In this document: positions 19,404 through 29,599 of the stretch, in pieces | How the letters are laid out: each line of letters begins with the position of its first letter | Position numbering within the stretch: position 1 is the first letter of the stretch | Source: G963664935 sp963664935 | Lineage (GTDB): Bacteria > Pseudomonadota > Gammaproteobacteria > Methylococcales > G963664935 | DNA length: 64,000 nt | Reading direction: 5' to 3' | Assembly: GCA_963664935.2 (NCBI GenBank) | Contig: CAXXSE010000002.1 | Location: forward strand, 1-64,000 | Position numbers and translations under genes: made by a program | Notes under the pieces: generated by a model | The model's database searches: none | What the model was told of the DNA's origin: nothing | What the model saw: the letters and a program-made list of their open reading frames with translations, nothing else

Positions 19404-19538
19404 ACTGTGCTACAAAATGTGTGACAAAATCTACTGTAACAATACATACGAATTGGTTAATATTTTGTCAATAACAAAAATATCTGTTGTTTTTCAGTGT
19501 GATATTAGATTTTGTAGGGCTTGTGTGAAGGGGGAAGA

Positions 19539-19559
19539 TGGCGGAGAGAGCGGGATTCG
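19539..19559 (-). other. Possible att scar: 3' end of a tRNA-Ser gene
   Basis: The minus strand reads CGAATCCCGCTCTCTCCGCC plus A. This is the T-loop end and acceptor strand of a tRNA-Ser with encoded GCCA. No 5' part of a tRNA is present. Integrases that target tRNA 3' ends leave such half-sites, and an integrase remnant lies next to it. The match is short, so chance is possible. Confidence 0.5.
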
Positions 19560-19580
19560 GTCGCGAAAATGAAAACTACC

Positions 19581-21478
19581 TAGTGCCTGGGCGAGAATAT
19601 TTATTCTCTTGCAAAACAACGATATAGGGTAAAATACTGGCTTGAAGATTCGATAAACTCTATTCCAGCATTAATCCACCGAATATCATAACTAATTGTT
19701 ATTTAATGAGTTATCGAATCACAACCCGAATCGGCTAGATACTGAGTCTAAAAATCCGGTCCAATTTTACCCAAACTTCGTCGACACATAGCCCATGAGA
19801 AACGTCCTATCACCACAATTGCAAATTGGACAAACGGATATTGCCAATATCGCCATTGATGTCACATCCCGCGACGATATACCGCTCGTCTTGCTTGGCC
19901 TACAACACATTTATTCAACGGAACCCTTGAAACAGGCTGTTTTCAAAATACTGGAAGAAGTCACACCGTTCAAAACCGCGGAACACACAGACCTACCGGT
20001 CGCGGTGGCCACCGACAAAGGTCGCCCGGGTATGGATCAATGGGCTATTTTGGTATTGGGCGCCTTACGCTTGGGTTTAAATGCTGATTATGATCGCATT
20101 CAGGAATTAGCCAACCAGCATAGAACACTCAGGATGATGCTGGGACATGGTTTATTCGATGAGGATAAGGTTTATCATTTGCAAACCTTAAAAGACAACC
20201 TGAAACTGTTTACACCGGACATCATGGCGCGTATTAATACGGAAATCGTTCGCGCTGGCTATCAGTTGCTGGATCTGGATGTTCATGCCTTGATCCGGGG
20301 GCGTTGCGATTCGTTTGTGCTCAAAACCGATGTGCATTTTCCAACGGACATCAATCTGCTCTATGATGCCATTCGAATACTGATTCGCCTGTGTGTTAAT
20401 TGGAGCCAAGACTATACATTGCCAGGATGGCGACAACATCGGTATAACCTGCGGCAATTCAAAAAACTGTATCGAAAAATACAAAAGCTACGCCATTCCA
20501 CCTCCAAGAACGCAACCAAAAAACAAGCACGGGAAGCGTTAATCCGCGAAGCACACCAAGACTATATTGACTTGGCGCAAGTGTATCTTAACCGCGTCAC
20601 GGACAGTGATGAGCGATTAAAAAACACGTATCAAGTGCCTGAGGCCTATTGCTTGAACTCAAGATCTTTAGCCAACATGCCGAGCGTCAAATCGATCAAA
20701 TCAAGCGTCGCGTTATTGAGGGTGAAAAGATTCCCCATGATGAAAAGGTCTTCTCCTTATTCCAGCCCCATACCGAATGGATCAGTAAAGGTAAAGCAGG
20801 CGTTCCCGTTGAGCTGGGTATACGGCTTTGCATTATCGAAGACACCCACGGTTTCCTATTGCATCATCGGGTCATGCAACACGAAACGGATGATAAAATA
20901 GCCCTTGATAGGGTCAAAGCCACGCAGGAAAAATTTCCCGGTTTCAATGCCTGCAGTTTTGATAAAGGCTTTCATAGTCCGGATAACCAATGTGAACTGA
21001 AAGATAGGCTGGACCATGTCGTCTTGCCGAAGAAGGGTAAATTATCCCGCGCGCAAAAGGCCTGTGAATACGCCGATGAATTTGTTCAGGCCAAAAAGCA
21101 ACACTGTGCCGTTGAGTCAGCTATTAATGCATTACAGGTTCATGGATTGGACAAATGTCCCGACCATGGCATTGAGGGTTTCGAACGCTACGCGGCATTG
21201 GCGGTGTTATCCCGTAATATTCAAATTCTCGGCAGCATTGTGCGTGGCCAAGAAAGAGAAAAGCTTGAGATCCTAAAACAAGCGGCCTAAACAAAAGCGG
21301 ATTTAGGTAGGATAAGCATCACAGGATAGGTGGGCCTAAAAAATGGTTTTATGGGCCATTTTGGGTGAACAATGTGTATTAGTATCAATACCCGTTGAAT
21401 ATTCACAATATCTGGAGAGTGATCTGAGGTGTTATTGGAGCACCCTTTTTTAATGTATGCTTTTTCGTTCAGGCACTA
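19581..21478 (+). mobile_element. ISNCY-like insertion sequence, copy 1
   Basis: An element of 1,898 bp with ends TAGTGCCTGGG and CAGGCACTA (inverted TAGTGCCTG). It is nearly identical to the copy at 44564-46461, with only a few differences seen, such as GTTATCGAAT/GTTATCTAAT and changes near the right end. The left flank is 21 bp from the tRNA-Ser scar. One transposase gene is split into two frames. Confidence 0.8.
19795..21290 (+). pseudogene. ISNCY-type transposase, split into two frames (copy 1)
   Basis: Starts MRNVLSPQLQIGQTDIAN, then RDDIPLVLLGLQHIY, the opening of ISNCY-type transposases. The frame is open to 20901. The true continuation begins in the -1 frame near 20643-20660 (LLELKIFSQHAERQIDQIKR) and runs to TAA at 21290 with HAERQIDQIKRRVIEGE, FDKGFHSPDN and VESAINALQVHGLD. 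No obvious slippery heptamer is seen. Both copies in the window share exactly this break. It is either programmed recoding or a dead copy that spread with help from elsewhere. Confidence 0.7.
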
Positions 21479-21729
21479 CCTAACAAATTGTATTTAAACG
21501 ATAAATATATTTTCTGTCAAGAGTTTGTGTGACAAAAAATGATCGGGCTCCTGATAGCCCTACACTCCAGACAGAGCCTTCCCAATACGTGCGTACGATG
21601 CTCCATGTCGCTTGAGGATCTCGACACTCAGAATGTACACCGATAGACCAAGTGTTTAAACCGGTCGCCAAGTTCCTATTGCAAGATGCTGGATAAAACT
21701 GACATGCTCATCAAAGGTCAGTCCAATTT
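21479..21729. other. Intergenic, no gene recognised
   Basis: Sequence between the ISNCY-like element and the stop of brxA. I see no coding frame of a known family and no terminator hairpin with a T-tract. Confidence 0.4.
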
Positions 21730-22503
21730 TTAAGTCAACGTTTTACTTTTTTGTTTTTGCAGTGTTAGAACATCTTCATCTAATCCGTAACGAACGACAT
21801 CAAAACGCTTTGCACACTGTGAAACCAAACCAGCCGTTAGTGCAGATAACTGAAAAGGAAAGAGTGATGGGGCATTCATTATGGTTCCGAGTGACCCTCT
21901 TCCCTCCGGTTTTGCAAGCAATGCTGCTTCTAGCAGAAGTACCTCTAATATCGGGTCGTTAATCATCACAGGATCAGGTTTTCCATAGCAACCTTTGGAT
22001 TCTAAATCCCTCAGTGCACCCCATGCCACGAAGGAACGTATTGCGCAACGGGCATATCGGCTTACTGTTTGCCGATCACCATATTCTTCCCTAAGGCGAT
22101 TGATGATCTGTAATTGAGTAACCTGTCCTTGAAGGTTCAATAAACGACCAGTTTGTCTGGCCACATTGAACCAGAACGGGTACGCCGCAGATATCATCGC
22201 CCAATGAACCGCAAAAGACATCGAAGGTTGTTTATCTAGGTATTTCAAGGCATCGTCACGATACATCACCAGCTCAAGTTCTGGAGTAACCCATATTTTC
22301 ATCAGCATATTTACGGCTTGAGAACGAGAAGTGGTCCCTCTCTCATTCTCACAACCATTACCTGTCCTATGTGAAAGGTAATCATGAAGTTCCAGTCGAA
22401 GTGATTTTATGTCTAACCCTGCAAATAGCAAATTAACAGTTTTCTGCATCCACTCGTATCGGATGGCTTGCTTGATTCCAATTATTTCATGTCGTTTGGA
22501 CAT
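21730..22503 (-). CDS. brxA: BrxA-like BREX protein
   Basis: A protein of 257 residues encoded directly after pglZ. The original pglZ stop and this start overlap in TAGTGATG, so translation would be coupled. The start is ATG at 22503. A GTG at 22506 is also possible. The segment SFAVHWAMISAAYPFWFNVARQ, then LREEYGDRQTVSRYARCAIR and SFVAWGALRD, resembles the helical BrxA family (DUF1819-like), the last gene of type 3 BREX operons. The family is associated with DNA binding, but its exact role is not settled. The gene is intact although pglZ is not. An IS200 element just upstream may have cut it off from the operon transcript. Confidence 0.65.
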   Translation of the reverse strand: MSKRHEIIGIKQAIRYEWMQKTVNLLFAGLDIKSLRLELHDYLSHRTGNGCENERGTTSRSQAVNMLMKIWVTPELELVMYRDDALKYLDKQPSMSFAVHWAMISAAYPFWFNVARQTGRLLNLQGQVTQLQIINRLREEYGDRQTVSRYARCAIRSFVAWGALRDLESKGCYGKPDPVMINDPILEVLLLEAALLAKPEGRGSLGTIMNAPSLFPFQLSALTAGLVSQCAKRFDVVRYGLDEDVLTLQKQKSKTLT

Positions 22504-22545
22504 CACTATTTTTTTCGTTCAAACTTAATCAATGGCACGATAACT

Positions 22546-23195
22546 CCTAATATTAAGCCACCGGCTCTGCCGGTGCGATGCAAATAGGCTCTGCCGTTCC
22601 AGCGTAAATACTGATAAATTCTCCTCAGAACCCGCCAAGGTAAAGAGGAGAATTAAAATGAGAGAATGGCAAAGTCAGAGCCATGTAAGATGGTATTGTC
22701 GATACCACATCGTGATCGTACCGAAATATCGAAAAAAATCAATATATGGTGCATTGAGAAAAGATATAGGATCGATTTTGAAAGAGCTGTGTCATCAATT
22801 TGGAGTGGAATTAGTAGAAGGACATGCGATGCCGGAGCATGTTCATTTATGCTTGAGCATCCCACCCAAATATAGTGTTGCCAATACAGTGGGTCGAATA
22901 AAAGGCAAGTCAGCGGTGAGGATTCACAGAGACTACATTGGGGAGTACCTTAGTAGTAAAGGATTTCATTTTTGGTCAACGGGATATTGTGTAAGTACCG
23001 TTGGCTTGGATGAGGAAAAGATAAGAAACTATATACGGAATCAAGAAGAAAAGGATCGTCGGTTAGAGCAATTAGATTTATTTGATTAATTAAACTGAAT
23101 TGGCGGGTTCTTAAGCCCCTATGGGGCTTACTTATGTTTTAGCCCCCTTTGAAGGGGCTTCCTCAAACCACCCGCTCTGCGGGTGGTACTTGATT
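22546..23195 (+). mobile_element. IS200/IS605-type element, complete copy inside pglZ
   Basis: An element of 650 bp from CCTAATATTAAGCC to TACTTGATT. Subterminal hairpins are CCACCGGCTCTGCCGGTG (left) and CCACCCGCTCTGCGGGTGG (right), with a CCCCTATGGGG stem near the right end. The pglZ sequence joins exactly when it is removed (GAGGA + AGTTATCG on the minus strand), without target duplication. The left flank is TAACT, the same as the flank of the other copy, so this is likely the target recognised by the transposase. Confidence 0.85.
22658..23089 (+). CDS. tnpA: IS200-family Y1 transposase TnpA
   Basis: A single-strand HUH transposase of 143 residues, the usual length. The HUH motif is HVHLCLSIPP (about 67-76). 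The catalytic Tyr lies in the C-terminal helix region. The Shine-Dalgarno AAAGAGGAG is 8 bases before ATG. There is no accompanying tnpB/IscB gene, so this is an IS200-type element. It is intact and could act on the split copy at 9348/18932. Confidence 0.9.
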   Translation: MREWQSQSHVRWYCRYHIVIVPKYRKKSIYGALRKDIGSILKELCHQFGVELVEGHAMPEHVHLCLSIPPKYSVANTVGRIKGKSAVRIHRDYIGEYLSSKGFHFWSTGYCVSTVGLDEEKIRNYIRNQEEKDRRLEQLDLFD

Positions 23196-25203
23196 TCCTC
23201 AACGGCAATACCTCCAATGACCGACAATTGAATTGCCAGGATTTACAAATGCATCGCTGCCGCTGGCAACAAGCGGAAAATAGTTCGACGGTAGGCCAAC
23301 TGGCGGCCATTCGTGGGCGAAAGTAAAGGTGTTGGCAACCTGGGACCGTAGCTCCGGCGTTGGATAGACCCGAACCCGTTCACCGCGTGTTTCGGCGATG
23401 ACGCCTTCAGAGGGACGGCCTTTACCACGGCACTCGATATTGCCATGATCGGACGTCATCCAGACATCGTATCCGTAATCCAACAGATAACTGATTAACG
23501 ATCCGAGGAAACCTTCCTGGCACCACTGCTTGATCTGATTGTGCATTCCGGCTGAGCCAAGCTGCATGCCGTGCATGATCTTATCTACCTTGTCCACGAC
23601 CAGGCCGACCGCCCTAGTTTTTCCGGGATGCATTGTTGCTTCCAACACGCTGGCAACGTCGCCATCGCCCAAGCTCCGCTGATAGGCAATGTCTAGACGG
23701 GAAAGACCGACGCCTTCCCAGAATTGTTTCCAGAGATGGCCTTCCCTGTTGGTCGAATTGATTGAGGATGGGAAATAGAGCGGCGGTTTACCGGAAAAGA
23801 TCGACTGTCGGGACACGGATGTCAGCGTTGGAATCCAAGCGAAGATTGCGGATTCCCGCATAATGAGGTCGGGGTCCTGATCCTGGAGGATCTGGCGAAT
23901 GGTGATCCACTGATTCAACGCCAACCCATCAACCACCAGCATGGCAACGCGACCATCCTTCGTCTCTTCTAGATCCCGTGCTAAACGCCGTGGTACATGG
24001 TGCAACATCGCAGGGTTGGTCGGTGGTAGGTTGATCAGGTTGGCATAGTGGGCGCTCAGCCATTGGGCAAAAGTTGCATTCATCCCATCGCCTATTTTCT
24101 GCAACCCGCTCTTGTCATCTTCGTTGGAGCCACATTGAACCAAAGCAGACAACTCGGCCCATTTCAGAGCAAAAACGATCCAGTTTGAATACCGGGATTC
24201 AGCCGTGGGCACGCCTTTCTCGACAAGCTCGAAGAGGCGGGTAATGCGCACTTTTTCGTCATCTGCGCCTGCTTCGATGATGCCGGTGCGAATCCAGGAC
24301 CCTGCATCAATGGAAACCTCGGGGTTTTGAACTGGAGCTAATTTTCCTTCAACGAATAAATTGTCGATATAGATTCTGATATCTTGGTGATCAAACGGCA
24401 AGACATCAGGTCCTGGATATTTAAGACCGTCGTAATCTGGGGAGTTCTCGCGCACCCGAGTTGATGTCCCCAGTTTGCTTAAGAACACCGGCCAACGCTC
24501 CTGAAGGAATGCAAAGAATGCCTCCTCGTCCGGCACGATTTCATCCAGTGGCTAGGCATGGAAACAGTCATGCTCGTTCAATACCTGCACAAGTCGATCA
24601 GTCAACTCTTGAGGAATGTGGGTGTTGTTGTAGTGCAGGCGGAGCAGCGTTCTCAAGAGGTCCACTTCATTCGTAATTAGTTCAGCTGCAATGCTGAACA
24701 CGTGCCGCAAGATGAAGTCCTTGGTTGTATTGTCCCCCATACGGTCGGGTGATGACTTCTTTTGCGCGCCGAAAAGAGCATCCAACAGGCTGCAGTCCAA
24801 CTTCTCGATGACCGGGTAGCTTAAATGTGGGAAAAGTCCGCCCAAATCAAACGCCAGCTTTCTTCCAACTTGAAGCAGGTCATACGGCAGCGATTCCAAC
24901 TCAGAATTCTGAAGACGAAGAGTGACGACCAGATCAGTATTCTCGCCACGATCCCAAATCGCGCGATATTTTGATTCATAGGCGTAACGGAACTCGACCG
25001 GATCGTTGAATTCGATTAGCTCAAACCCTCGTTGACGCAACTCAAACGCCAGCTTCTCTTCGGTCAGCAGGCTATCCGGGTCGGCAACCAGAGTGAGCTT
25101 GCTGACGTTCGGGACAAAGTCGTTCAGGATGGTATCTCGCCAACTACTCATTCAGCGCCTCCTGTTTGAACCACAGATACACGCAGATGAACACAGATGG
25201 ATT

Positions 25204-25587
25204 TCATAATGCCACCCGTTTCCATTGAAGCTTGGCATACTTGAAGTTGAGGATCAGGCCAACACGGAGACCGGTAATCTTCAAATAGTTCAGAATCTGT
25301 CCTTTTTCGTGATCGGTCATACGCTTAATGGTTTTGGTGTCCACTACCATTTGATCGACCACGATGAAATCAGGAGTATATACTCCAACCTTGACGGCTT
25401 TATAGAGCACATCAAAACACGGTTGGAGGCTGAACGAAATATTTCTCAAGCCAAACTTCACCACTAACGCATTTTCATACGGCTTCTCTAACAATCTGTA
25501 TTCGAGCGAATTCAAGACATCCATAGCACAGCCAATGATCTGATGTGGCAGTGGGATGAAATTTGACTCCATGGGAGCCAGCAGCAC
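25204..25587 (-). CDS. GxxExxY-type nuclease-like protein
   Basis: A protein of 127 residues (122 if started at the second ATG, MESNFIPLPH). The layout matches the GxxExxY family: a helix with LNSLEYRLLEKPYENALVVKF, then YTPDFIVVDQMVVDTKTI as a PD-(D/E)xK-like core with Asp in place of the usual Glu, and ILNYLKITGLRVGLILNF near the end. The biological role of the family is unclear. Such genes often sit as passengers inside other operons. It lies between the AlbA-type gene and pglZ in the BREX operon. Confidence 0.7.
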   Translation of the reverse strand: MLLAPMESNFIPLPHQIIGCAMDVLNSLEYRLLEKPYENALVVKFGLRNISFSLQPCFDVLYKAVKVGVYTPDFIVVDQMVVDTKTIKRMTDHEKGQILNYLKITGLRVGLILNFKYAKLQWKRVAL

Positions 25588-25823
25588 ATGGTCATTAGGG
25601 GCGCTGGATATCCCGCCACTTTTGCTGCGGCCGCGACATAGCTAATACAATGGGCCTCAACGTTAGGCTGTACGTTGGAACTCAACGGACGCAATGTAGA
25701 GCGAGGAATACGTGCTACTGCATCCTGATAACCAGATACGGCAGACAGTCTGCCCCCACAATGTATGTACTTCGATGACCTTACAGGCGGAATTATGTGT
25801 GGTGCTGTATTGCCATAGGTCAC
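25512..25823 (-). CDS. Uncertain 103-aa ORF coupled to the AlbA-type gene
   Basis: The ATG overlaps the stop of the upstream gene in ATGA, and the frame fills an otherwise empty 230-bp gap in a dense operon. It runs 76 bp into the GxxExxY gene in another frame. The residues (for example NTAPHIIPPVRSSKYIHCGG) match nothing I know. It may be real, or the remains of a deleted gene such as the missing helicase. No helicase motif is visible. Confidence 0.2.
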   Translation of the reverse strand: MTYGNTAPHIIPPVRSSKYIHCGGRLSAVSGYQDAVARIPRSTLRPLSSNVQPNVEAHCISYVAAAAKVAGYPAPLMTMCCWLPWSQISSHCHIRSLAVLWMS

Positions 25824-26977
25824 TCATTCATTGAACGCCAAATAGTAACCTTAAAGAGATTTCCGTCGCGGTCATTCTCAAAATGGATACTGGGGTAGGC
25901 CTTTAACGCACGGGTGATCCCGCTACCTAATCCGCGATAAGGCAGTATTTTCGTTGCATAAGATGCCAGAATCGGATTTCGGATATTCGAGTTACCGCTT
26001 TTAATATTTTCGACCGTTAGATTATTCGGCAAATGCCCAGGACTAATAATTTCCACTCGATTATCGAAGATAAATATCCGTATCGGCGCCGAAATAAAGT
26101 AATCGCGATGAATCAGTGCATTGGCAATAAGCTCTTCCAGCGCGATTGATGGAATCTCTGGCTTGCCGGGGGCGTTAACATCCTGATCACCTTGTATATG
26201 GCGTATATTTCCAAGCACAAAACTCATGCTTTGCTGGAAAACATCTGCCAATTTACCCGTAATATCCCTGCTATCTTGGTAAATGGTTTCATGAATATCA
26301 TTGCCTGGAAACGCTATTGCTTTGACGATAAATATTGGCAACTTATAGTTAGGATTTTTTGCAAACAGCAGTGCACCACTAATATTCAGAACACCATCCT
26401 TCATGAGATTCATATTGTGTAAAATGTCGGGAACCGATATTTCCTGTTGTTCCAATGGCTCCCCGAAATTCTTCTTAAAAAATGCTTTGAAATAATCAAC
26501 ATCAAGGTCTGATATAGTCATCCCCGGAACAGGAATTTCATCTCCGTGAATTAATCCTGCACTCTGATAAAGCCGTTGTATTTCTTCTCTTGATGTTGCC
26601 TTGCGTTTATCTGATCCACTCTTTACCCATATCACACCGTTCTTATCCATATAAGGCTTGCTTATGCCATCCGGGACAACAACCCGCATGACCAACCCTT
26701 CCTGCTGGGCAATATTTTCCGTTTGTGGATTAATGGGTGGCCTAACTTGTTGGGATGCTGCGTTTGACAGGAGCTGATTTAACCGACCAATATCGTCCCT
26801 CTTCAGCCCAGAAAACGTACCATCATTACTGATACCAATAAATACGCTACCGCCACCGGAATTACTGAACGCAATCATTTCCTGGGCCAGAGACATTTCA
26901 TTGGTAACATTGGCCTTAAACTGGTGCTTGCTGTCTTCGTCCCGGCCGATGATTTCTAGGAGTTCTATGGGTTCCAA
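25820..26977 (-). CDS. AlbA_2/Schlafen-type ATP-binding protein of the BREX-like operon
   Basis: About 385 residues. I chose TTG at 26977 because homologous proteins open with (M)EPIELLEII. This gives a 13-bp overlap with the ATPase gene, whereas the ATG at 27061 would overlap by 97 bp. The N-terminal AlbA_2 domain has EDSKHQFKANVTN, MIAFSNSGGGSVFIGISNDG and VWVKSGSDKRKA. The C-terminal part has the ATP-dependent helicase-like/HATPase block ALEELIANALIHRDYFI and ILASYATKILPYRGLGSGI. Such proteins bind nucleic acid or ATP and occur in defence loci. It is intact. It is probably a functional partner of the PHP-ATPase directly upstream. Confidence 0.75.
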   Translation of the reverse strand: MEPIELLEIIGRDEDSKHQFKANVTNEMSLAQEMIAFSNSGGGSVFIGISNDGTFSGLKRDDIGRLNQLLSNAASQQVRPPINPQTENIAQQEGLVMRVVVPDGISKPYMDKNGVIWVKSGSDKRKATSREEIQRLYQSAGLIHGDEIPVPGMTISDLDVDYFKAFFKKNFGEPLEQQEISVPDILHNMNLMKDGVLNISGALLFAKNPNYKLPIFIVKAIAFPGNDIHETIYQDSRDITGKLADVFQQSMSFVLGNIRHIQGDQDVNAPGKPEIPSIALEELIANALIHRDYFISAPIRIFIFDNRVEIISPGHLPNNLTVENIKSGNSNIRNPILASYATKILPYRGLGSGITRALKAYPSIHFENDRDGNLFKVTIWRSMNE

Positions 26978-29599
26978 TTCTCGTACCTTCTCTTGCGTTG
27001 CTCGAATGCCTCTTCTCCGCCCTCCATGATATCGACTATTTCCTGTTGCATCCTCGGACAATCAATGCTCCCATTAATCACATGCATAGCGTCATCTGAA
27101 TATGAGCAAGAAATATTTTGTTCCGCATCACCGAGTACTGGGAAATTGGCATTGTGGGTTGCAAAAATAAACTGAGTTTTATGTTTAAGAGTGCGGATAA
27201 GCTTGATTACGTCCTCATATATTGTCTGGTTGTCCAGATCATCTTCAGGCTGATCAATGATGAAAACATCGTTTTCCTGCTGACTTAAGACAAAAAGAAT
27301 CAGTGCTGATGCTCGTTGTCCCAATGAGTGATGCTTTAGCTCCTTACCGCGATATTCAATGACAAAACGATTTGGAGGTTGCCAAGTCAGAAGCGCCGAA
27401 AGATTATCGATTAAATATTGCTCAAACACTTGGGCAGAAGTGCCAACCAAACTATTGACCTTGGTAATTTCCTTATACATTGCCCCGAAATCAGAAAATT
27501 CATCCACCAAATGAGAAAGTGTTGCCTCTCGGATGCGACTCCCTATGTAAATATCCTTCATGAAGGTAAGAAATACCGCCTTATCACCCTTGAATTCGGC
27601 TTTTATTTTAAGGGAAGAGTGACTACTATTGACTTTATCCAATTCTGCCTGAATTGCCTTGTATTCCTTATGCCAAAGCTCATTAAGTACCGCCAATTCT
27701 TTTAATAATTCTTTTTGCAGATTATTGCGGACAGACTCCTGCTTATCTAGGGTCTTAAGCATCTGGCTTGTCTGCTCGACGGTCTTCCGGAGTTTCCGAA
27801 ATTCGTCAGGACGGATAGCTTGAGCACCAGATTGAAGCAATTGTTCGGACAATTTTCGTTCTATCTCTGCGAATTCTTCCTTAAGACTTTCTTTGAGATT
27901 TATAAATTCCCCGGTTTTTTCTTTCAATTTCATTAATGCGATATTGCCTTCCGATAACGCCTTTTTTATTTGGCCGAAAGATGCAATCAGTTTATCGTAA
28001 AAGGAAAAGACCCCCTCGAAAAACGCCTTGTTTTGCTTTGAAGTATAAACACGCTGGTTTATCAGATCATCCTCATATTGATTAATAAACCCCTCAAGAT
28101 CCACTAAATAGGACTGAACAAATGCAATAGTGGTGGAACATTTTCTTGCATCCGCATCGAACTCCACTTGCTTTTGCAGTTTCTCCGCCACCCCGTAGTC
28201 TTTGTAGAATTTCAGTCGAAATTCTGCGTCACGTTTTTTATCCTCATACTCTTTTTTCTTTTCCTCCGTATTTGAGAGGTTATTCAATTGATTCACGAGT
28301 TCAGAAACTTTCTGGCGTTGCATTTCAATCTGTGAACGAATCCCAGATAGCCTCTCACCGACCAGTTTTTCTACGAGATCCTTCTCAAAACCCTCGCCAG
28401 TAGAGGAAAGGTCTTTCTGTCCAAAATAAATTGGCTTATGCAGAATAGTTTCCCGAATTGAAATGCCAGGTTGAAGCACGCCGTCTATATATATATCCGG
28501 TATTTCCTTGTTAATGCGGCGGATTTCATATTGTTGCCCCCGCGAATCCACAGCATGAACCGTCACTTTGCCGCCACTACCTAAAACGTGATCAATCAGG
28601 CGGGTTTTGTAATCCGTGTCGAGCGCCTTAATGCCAAAAGGAATATCAAGCGCATAACGAATCGCCTCTACAATTGAGGATTTACCACTACCCCGAATGC
28701 CAATAAGTGTATTTAGTTCCGACGAAAAGTTAATGCTCTTCCTGTCGAGCACACCTCCATCAAAGGAAACGCTCAGAATATGCGAGTGTTTATATGTTTT
28801 TAACTCGGTTGCGAGACGGTTTACATGGTCGAGAAGTGCATACTTAACAGCACTGAATGTGAAATCGCCGATTTTCAAACAGCATGTTTTCCCTTGTCCA
28901 ATCTGATCAATCGCTTTGGGATCGGATCCTTCGACTTCTGCTGGGTATGCCTTACCAAGCCAGTTTTGTAATTTTGTTCGGCATTTACGATTGGCAACAT
29001 CGTGGGTGCGCACTTTCTGGAACGCCAAGGTCCGCCTGCAAAAAAAAATCATTATTTCCCAATTCTTCTAGTCGGCCTCCATCGAGTTCGTTCCATAAAC
29101 CGCTTCTGGCTTCCACGTGGGCAAAAACCAGGAAAAAGTCTTTATTATAACCCTCCAGCTTTTTAATGGTGTCGACCAACCCCAATGAGCTACGGCCATT
29201 TTCATTTTCGTATTGATCCGGTGTCTTGCCTTCAAAGGCGACGTTGAGAAACTGATTAATGTAATCATTTCCATTTGCCAGCCAATCCTTGTTAAACACA
29301 ATAAGGGTATGGATTCCATTAGCTCCATCATTGACCGACAGCTCAACGCCGGGTAGGAGAAAAATGTTCTGCTGCCGAGACACTTTACTTAACGCATTGA
29401 ATTCTTCGACATCAAATTTGTTGTGGTTGGTAATCACCCCGATATAAACACCAGTATTTTTTAATGCCCCGACATAATCAGAAATGAATCGATTTTCATC
29501 CCCGGAATAAGAAAACTCTCTATCAGCCTTAGTGTGGAGATGAAAATCCGCTCGCAGCCAACGACTGCCATGCGGGAAATTATCGTTACAAGTTGCCAT
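26965..29599 (-). pseudogene. PHP-domain plus SMC-like ATPase (TrlF-like), frameshifted in a T9 run
   Basis: A large protein of about 878 residues joining a PHP phosphoesterase domain to an SMC/Rad50-like ATPase. The start is ATG at 29599, overlapping the pglX stop (TAATG) behind a GGGAGGAG ribosome site. PHP motifs: ADFHLHTKADREF, ITNHNKFD, VELSVND and VFAHVEARSG. ATPase: Walker A GIRGSGKSS, a central coiled coil, signature HHSLGQRASAL, Walker B VFIIDQPEDDLDN and the H-loop FATHNANF. The two halves are in different frames at a run of nine T (29040-29048). Eight T would join DFFCRRT and restore one protein. Possible causes are slippage, phase variation or a miscall. It sits where brxHII is expected. 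Confidence 0.8.

Larger units (their letters stand above)
22506..25151 (-). pseudogene. pglZ: BREX phosphatase-like protein PglZ, amber-interrupted and split by IS200
   Basis: An alkaline-phosphatase-superfamily protein required in BREX defence. The start MSSWRDTILNDFVPNVSKL is typical. The PglZ domain carries VAMLVVDGLALNQW (metal site) and WMTSDHGNIECRGKGRPSEG (second metal site). Lesions: an in-frame TAG at 24552-24554 after codon 199; a frame change near 23215-23235; and an IS200 element inserted at 23195/22546. Removing the element gives GGIAVEEVIVPLIKFERKK and a TAG at 22506, the expected C-terminus. The restored length is about 660 residues. The upstream neighbour is GxxExxY, 52 bp away. 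It is inactive unless the amber is suppressed. Confidence 0.85.

Noticed and set aside
25588..25819. Hidden brxHII helicase remnant between the AlbA-type gene and GxxExxY
   Set aside because: Only about 230 bp, no Walker or helicase motifs in any frame.
26978..27061. ATG at 27061 as start of the AlbA-type protein
   Set aside because: It would overlap the ATPase gene by 97 bp with sequence that is antisense-free but non-homologous. The TTG at 26977 matches the family start.
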